From: QZLE01 sp033852075
GTDB taxonomy: Bacteria > Pseudomonadota > Gammaproteobacteria > QZLD01
NCBI GenBank assembly: GCA_033852075.1
Contig: JAWSVC010000021.1
Coordinates: 11,268 to 75,267, forward strand
Direction: 5' to 3'
DNA length: 64,000 bases
Below, in pieces: positions 60,695 through 64,000 of the stretch (its first letter is position 1; each line of letters begins with the position of its first letter). A program made the position numbers and the translations under genes. The notes under the pieces are model-generated. The model was not told the DNA's origin. It saw only the letters and a list, made by a program, of their open reading frames with translations, and did no database searches.

Positions 60695-63600
60695 ATGAAA
60701 CGGACAATCCCCTTTGCCCTATGTATGCTTGGACTGGCAGGACCATCATTTGCCGGAATCGTTGCCGACCATAATGCGGTCGATCAATTCGATCAGATTC
60801 CAGATTACTACATTCAAGAAGTTAAAAAAATGCTGGTAAATATCCCTGGTGAATCACATGGCCGCGGATACCTTTATGGAGCAGAACAATTAGCTCTACA
60901 AAACCCAACATTTGCTGCCAACACCAAATGGTCTGATGCTCCAGAAGAATATACAGACCAACACCTTAGGATACACAGACCCATCTTATTCGATTATGGA
61001 TATGGTCCCAGATGGATTACAAGCGCAGGAGAGGCTCAAATTTGGACCAGTGATATTGCTACTGCAAACATGAATAACAACTTTGCTTATGCAGCAGGAA
61101 CATTAGGAAATAATATCGATGTATTTCTATGGGGCTGGTGTTGGGACATGAGAGGAAGCAGCCTTTCAACAGGATATCTGGATCCTGTCCATCATGTTCA
61201 TTGGTCAGGCTGGCAAAATACCTATGATGAATCATATAACATTGTGGATCAGGGAGCTTGGGGGTTAGATGATGAAGACACCGAACAAATCGGCACAATG
61301 TCGAGCATGGATGATTATCTTCGCGCCATAGATAAATACAATAATGACAATCCTAATACCACAGCGGTATTTACCACTGGTCCTGCTGATAGAACCGGAG
61401 AATGGGGTTATCAGGTTTATCTAAAAAACCAACACATTCGCAACTACGTTGCCCAAAGTAGCGACCGGATACTCATAGACTACGCCGACATTCTGGCCCA
61501 TGATCCTGACGGCAACCAAAACACGACAACGTGGAATGATACAGCTTTTGGCGACTCACATACTTTCGAATATATGGTTAGCGACTACCGGGTAGAGTGG
61601 GATGGCGGAGAAGGAAGCTCTCACATTAGCCAAGATGCCACAATACGTATCGGAAAGGCTCTTTGGTGGACGTTAGCAAGAATAGCTGGCTGGGATGGCG
61701 TTGCCGCAGACAAAGTCAGCGCCCCAACATTTACACCTACACCAGGCAGTTACAATGAAAACGTAACTATCACTATTACAGATGCAACTGATGGAGCAGA
61801 AATCCACTATTCTCTAGATGGTAGTGATCCAACAGAATCTTCTCCATCTTATTCAACCCCTATTACCATTAACTCTTCAACTGAAGTAAAAGCAATAGCA
61901 TTTAAAGATGGAATTGAACCAAGCAATATCATTAATGGATATTATGAAATTGTAGTAGATACAACTGCTCCAGAAATATCCAGCGCCAAGACAATATCAT
62001 CCACAGAAATTGAGATTGCCTTTAGTGAGTCAATCCAAATTGATGATCTAACCAATCTGGAAAACTATACAATAGATAACGACATATCCATTAGTTCTAT
62101 TCTGGTTAACACCGAATCAAACGATACCATTGTCTTAACAACATCGGAATTAACACCTGATACCTCATATACCCTGACAGTTAATAATATTGCTGACATT
62201 AGTGGAAATCAGATTACAGCCAACTCTCAGATCCAAGTTACCTATACTGTTGTAGATCTTCCTACAAGCCTACAACAACACTGGGACTTTGAAACCACGA
62301 ATGATATTACCATTTACGGAGCCACCCATATAAATGACGGCAAATCAGGCAAAGCATTTGCATTTAGTGGAGCTGAAGGAGAGTATGTTAGCCTTGGCAC
62401 TTCTACCCACGGTATTGATGAAACCAATGAGTTTACCATTACGGCATGGATAAAATTTGAAGATACGCTTTCCGGCAACATCATTATCCGAGGAGCATAT
62501 GTTTATCCATATAGAATGACCACATCCGGCAACTATATGCGTAGCGTTATTCGGACCAACAGAACCAATTACATTAGAGGATTAGTGCCTTTAACAGCAG
62601 GCTCATGGCATCACGTAGCTCTATCATATAAAGAGGGCGAACGCACCATGTACGTTGATGGAGCAATAGATCTGCAAGATTCTATAACAGGAGATCTTTT
62701 CACTCGTAATGATGCGCAAGAAATTAAAGCAGGTGAAGGATTCAATGGAATAATCGACGAAATACAAATATACAATAAAGCGCTCACACCAGAGCAAGTT
62801 AACAATCTATATTCTGGAGATATTCCACAATACACCCAATCACCAGAGATAACTCCTGAATCAGGAACATATACAAACGCAATCAGCGTTAGCATAAACT
62901 CAGCCACTGATGGCGCAGCAATTTACTATACTCTTGACGGCACTGATCCCAGCGAAGAATCTAGTCTATATCAGGGAACCTTTACTCTTGACGAGAATGC
63001 AACTCTAAAAGCTATCGCGTACAGTGATGGAAAAGAGCCTAGTGAAATTATATCTGCGGAATATATATTTGATATAGATACGGTTGGACCGACAATAGCA
63101 TCAAATCAAGTAATTAACTCAACATCAATTGCTATTGAATTCAGCGAAGAGATAACACAAATCACCGCTGAAGATATTGCCAATTATACAATTACACCAG
63201 CACTTAATATTGTTAGTGCCGAGCTGGAAACAGATCAAAAAACCGTTACATTAACAGTTTCCGAGATACCTGAAAACATCACTCACTCAATGGTTGTCTT
63301 TGGAGTTGAAGACCTTGCAGGAAATCCAACACCTCCATCAACCGGGTTTGACTTCATCTATGTACCTTTATCTATAGATGACAGCCTTACCGGTCACTGG
63401 AGTTTTGATGAACAAGATGGAGATACAGTCAATGATGCAACCCCTTATGGCAACCACGGCCAAATCATTGGAGCAACCAGAATAGCCGATGGCATATCAG
63501 GAGGAGCACTGGAGTTTGACGGAGATGATATTGTAAATCTAGGTATATCACACTTTGATATAGATTCCAGCAATGAATTCTCAATTTCACTATGGTTTAA

Positions 63601-63964
63601 GTTTGATGATTCTTTTGTAGGCCATCTAATCCGCAGAGGGCCATATGTTTATCCATATAGGATATATTCTAATGCCGGCAGAATCAGTACTACTGTAAGA
63701 ACCAGTCGCACTAACTACATGTCTTCAAACATGTTCCCAGAATCAGAAACTTGGTATCACTGTGTTCTTACATATGGCGGCGGACAACGCGTGTTATATG
63801 TTAATGGACAAATTGATAACAGTAGTCCTCTAGAAGGAACTCTTAATTTCTTTAGCAACTACGATACGAACCTGGGAGAAGGTTACACAGGGATAATCGA
63901 CGAAGTGAAAATATATAACAAGGCCTTATCTGCTGAAGAGGTAGAGGCCATCTATCAACAATAA
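60695..63964 (+). CDS. Large modular exoprotein with two LamG-like domains
   Basis: Protein of 1089 residues with a Sec signal (MKRTIPFALCMLGLAGPSFA). The first ~340 residues form a Trp/His/Asp-rich globular domain that may be an SGNH-type hydrolase; LVNIPGESHGRGYLYG near the start and GSSHISQDATIRIGKALWWT near the end are suggestive only. Next come a chitobiase-type CHB_HEX_C domain (YSLDGSDPTESSPSYSTPI), an Ig-like domain (EIEIAFSESIQIDDLTNLEN), LamG 1 (about 525-705), then a second CHB_HEX, Ig-like and LamG set to the end. The two ~360-residue sets are an internal duplication. A surface or secreted carbohydrate-binding role is likely. A GGAAAA Shine-Dalgarno precedes the ATG. Confidence 0.8.
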   Translation: MKRTIPFALCMLGLAGPSFAGIVADHNAVDQFDQIPDYYIQEVKKMLVNIPGESHGRGYLYGAEQLALQNPTFAANTKWSDAPEEYTDQHLRIHRPILFDYGYGPRWITSAGEAQIWTSDIATANMNNNFAYAAGTLGNNIDVFLWGWCWDMRGSSLSTGYLDPVHHVHWSGWQNTYDESYNIVDQGAWGLDDEDTEQIGTMSSMDDYLRAIDKYNNDNPNTTAVFTTGPADRTGEWGYQVYLKNQHIRNYVAQSSDRILIDYADILAHDPDGNQNTTTWNDTAFGDSHTFEYMVSDYRVEWDGGEGSSHISQDATIRIGKALWWTLARIAGWDGVAADKVSAPTFTPTPGSYNENVTITITDATDGAEIHYSLDGSDPTESSPSYSTPITINSSTEVKAIAFKDGIEPSNIINGYYEIVVDTTAPEISSAKTISSTEIEIAFSESIQIDDLTNLENYTIDNDISISSILVNTESNDTIVLTTSELTPDTSYTLTVNNIADISGNQITANSQIQVTYTVVDLPTSLQQHWDFETTNDITIYGATHINDGKSGKAFAFSGAEGEYVSLGTSTHGIDETNEFTITAWIKFEDTLSGNIIIRGAYVYPYRMTTSGNYMRSVIRTNRTNYIRGLVPLTAGSWHHVALSYKEGERTMYVDGAIDLQDSITGDLFTRNDAQEIKAGEGFNGIIDEIQIYNKALTPEQVNNLYSGDIPQYTQSPEITPESGTYTNAISVSINSATDGAAIYYTLDGTDPSEESSLYQGTFTLDENATLKAIAYSDGKEPSEIISAEYIFDIDTVGPTIASNQVINSTSIAIEFSEEITQITAEDIANYTITPALNIVSAELETDQKTVTLTVSEIPENITHSMVVFGVEDLAGNPTPPSTGFDFIYVPLSIDDSLTGHWSFDEQDGDTVNDATPYGNHGQIIGATRIADGISGGALEFDGDDIVNLGISHFDIDSSNEFSISLWFKFDDSFVGHLIRRGPYVYPYRIYSNAGRISTTVRTSRTNYMSSNMFPESETWYHCVLTYGGGQRVLYVNGQIDNSSPLEGTLNFFSNYDTNLGEGYTGIIDEVKIYNKALSAEEVEAIYQQ

Positions 63965-64000
63965 CAATCAGAAGAAAGAAATCGAGTAGGAGGGGCCTCA

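Noticed and set aside
1..64000. tRNA or rRNA genes
   Set aside because: No cloverleaf with an intact TTCGA-type T-loop and no rRNA motif was found by eye. A tRNAscan or Infernal run would settle this.

Overview
The window is part of a low-GC gammaproteobacterial chromosome, most likely from a draft or metagenome assembly. Three 2-base N runs (36948-36949, 42320-42321, 57941-57942) all sit inside copies of one repeat. The affiliation rests on trmJ/suhB adjacency, the fabA-fabB pair, anaerobic ubiquinone genes (ubiU, ubiV, ubiT), a class III PHA synthase and the nif gene set. The order or genus cannot be fixed from the sequence alone.

Region 1 (1-14 kb) is mostly housekeeping and envelope: the glnD 3' end, a hybrid histidine kinase, trmO, a large lipoprotein, a flippase and acyltransferase, trmJ/suhB, and an EhuBCDA-type ABC importer.

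Region 2 (14.2-45.1 kb) is a nitrogen-fixation island. On the minus strand lie draG plus a second trmO-like gene, nifB, nifV-(small Cys-rich gene)-nifM-nifA-modABC, and nafY-nifE-nifN-nifX. On the plus strand lie nifHDKT, fdxB, and iscA-nifW-nifZ-GNAT-draT. NifA sites (TGT-N10-ACA) and sigma-54 -24/-12 promoters can be read in front of nifB, nifV, nifH and the iscA operon, with a weaker one before nafY. The nifV site also serves a divergent sigma-54 promoter in front of a macrodomain gene. DraT and DraG, which switch NifH off and on by ADP-ribosylation, lie at opposite ends of the island.

Inside the island (17.4-22.7 kb) is an integron cassette array with no integrase in view. It has four clear attC sites, one interrupted attC and one degenerate one. 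The cassettes carry five toxin-antitoxin pairs and a GNAT acetyltransferase. An IS110/IS1111-type element ends inside the last attC. A HipA-like gene follows.

Region 3 (45-64 kb) holds a GAF-GGDEF diguanylate cyclase, phaE-phaC, an M23 peptidase, an ActP-like symporter with its DUF485 partner, yhcC-ubiU-ubiV with ubiT convergent, fabA-fabB, and a 1089-residue modular exoprotein.

Intergenic DNA is rich in REP-like hairpins. A short non-autonomous transposon (termini CACTACTGTCCGGGGAAA, 10-bp target duplication) has inserted repeatedly into the loops of those hairpins.
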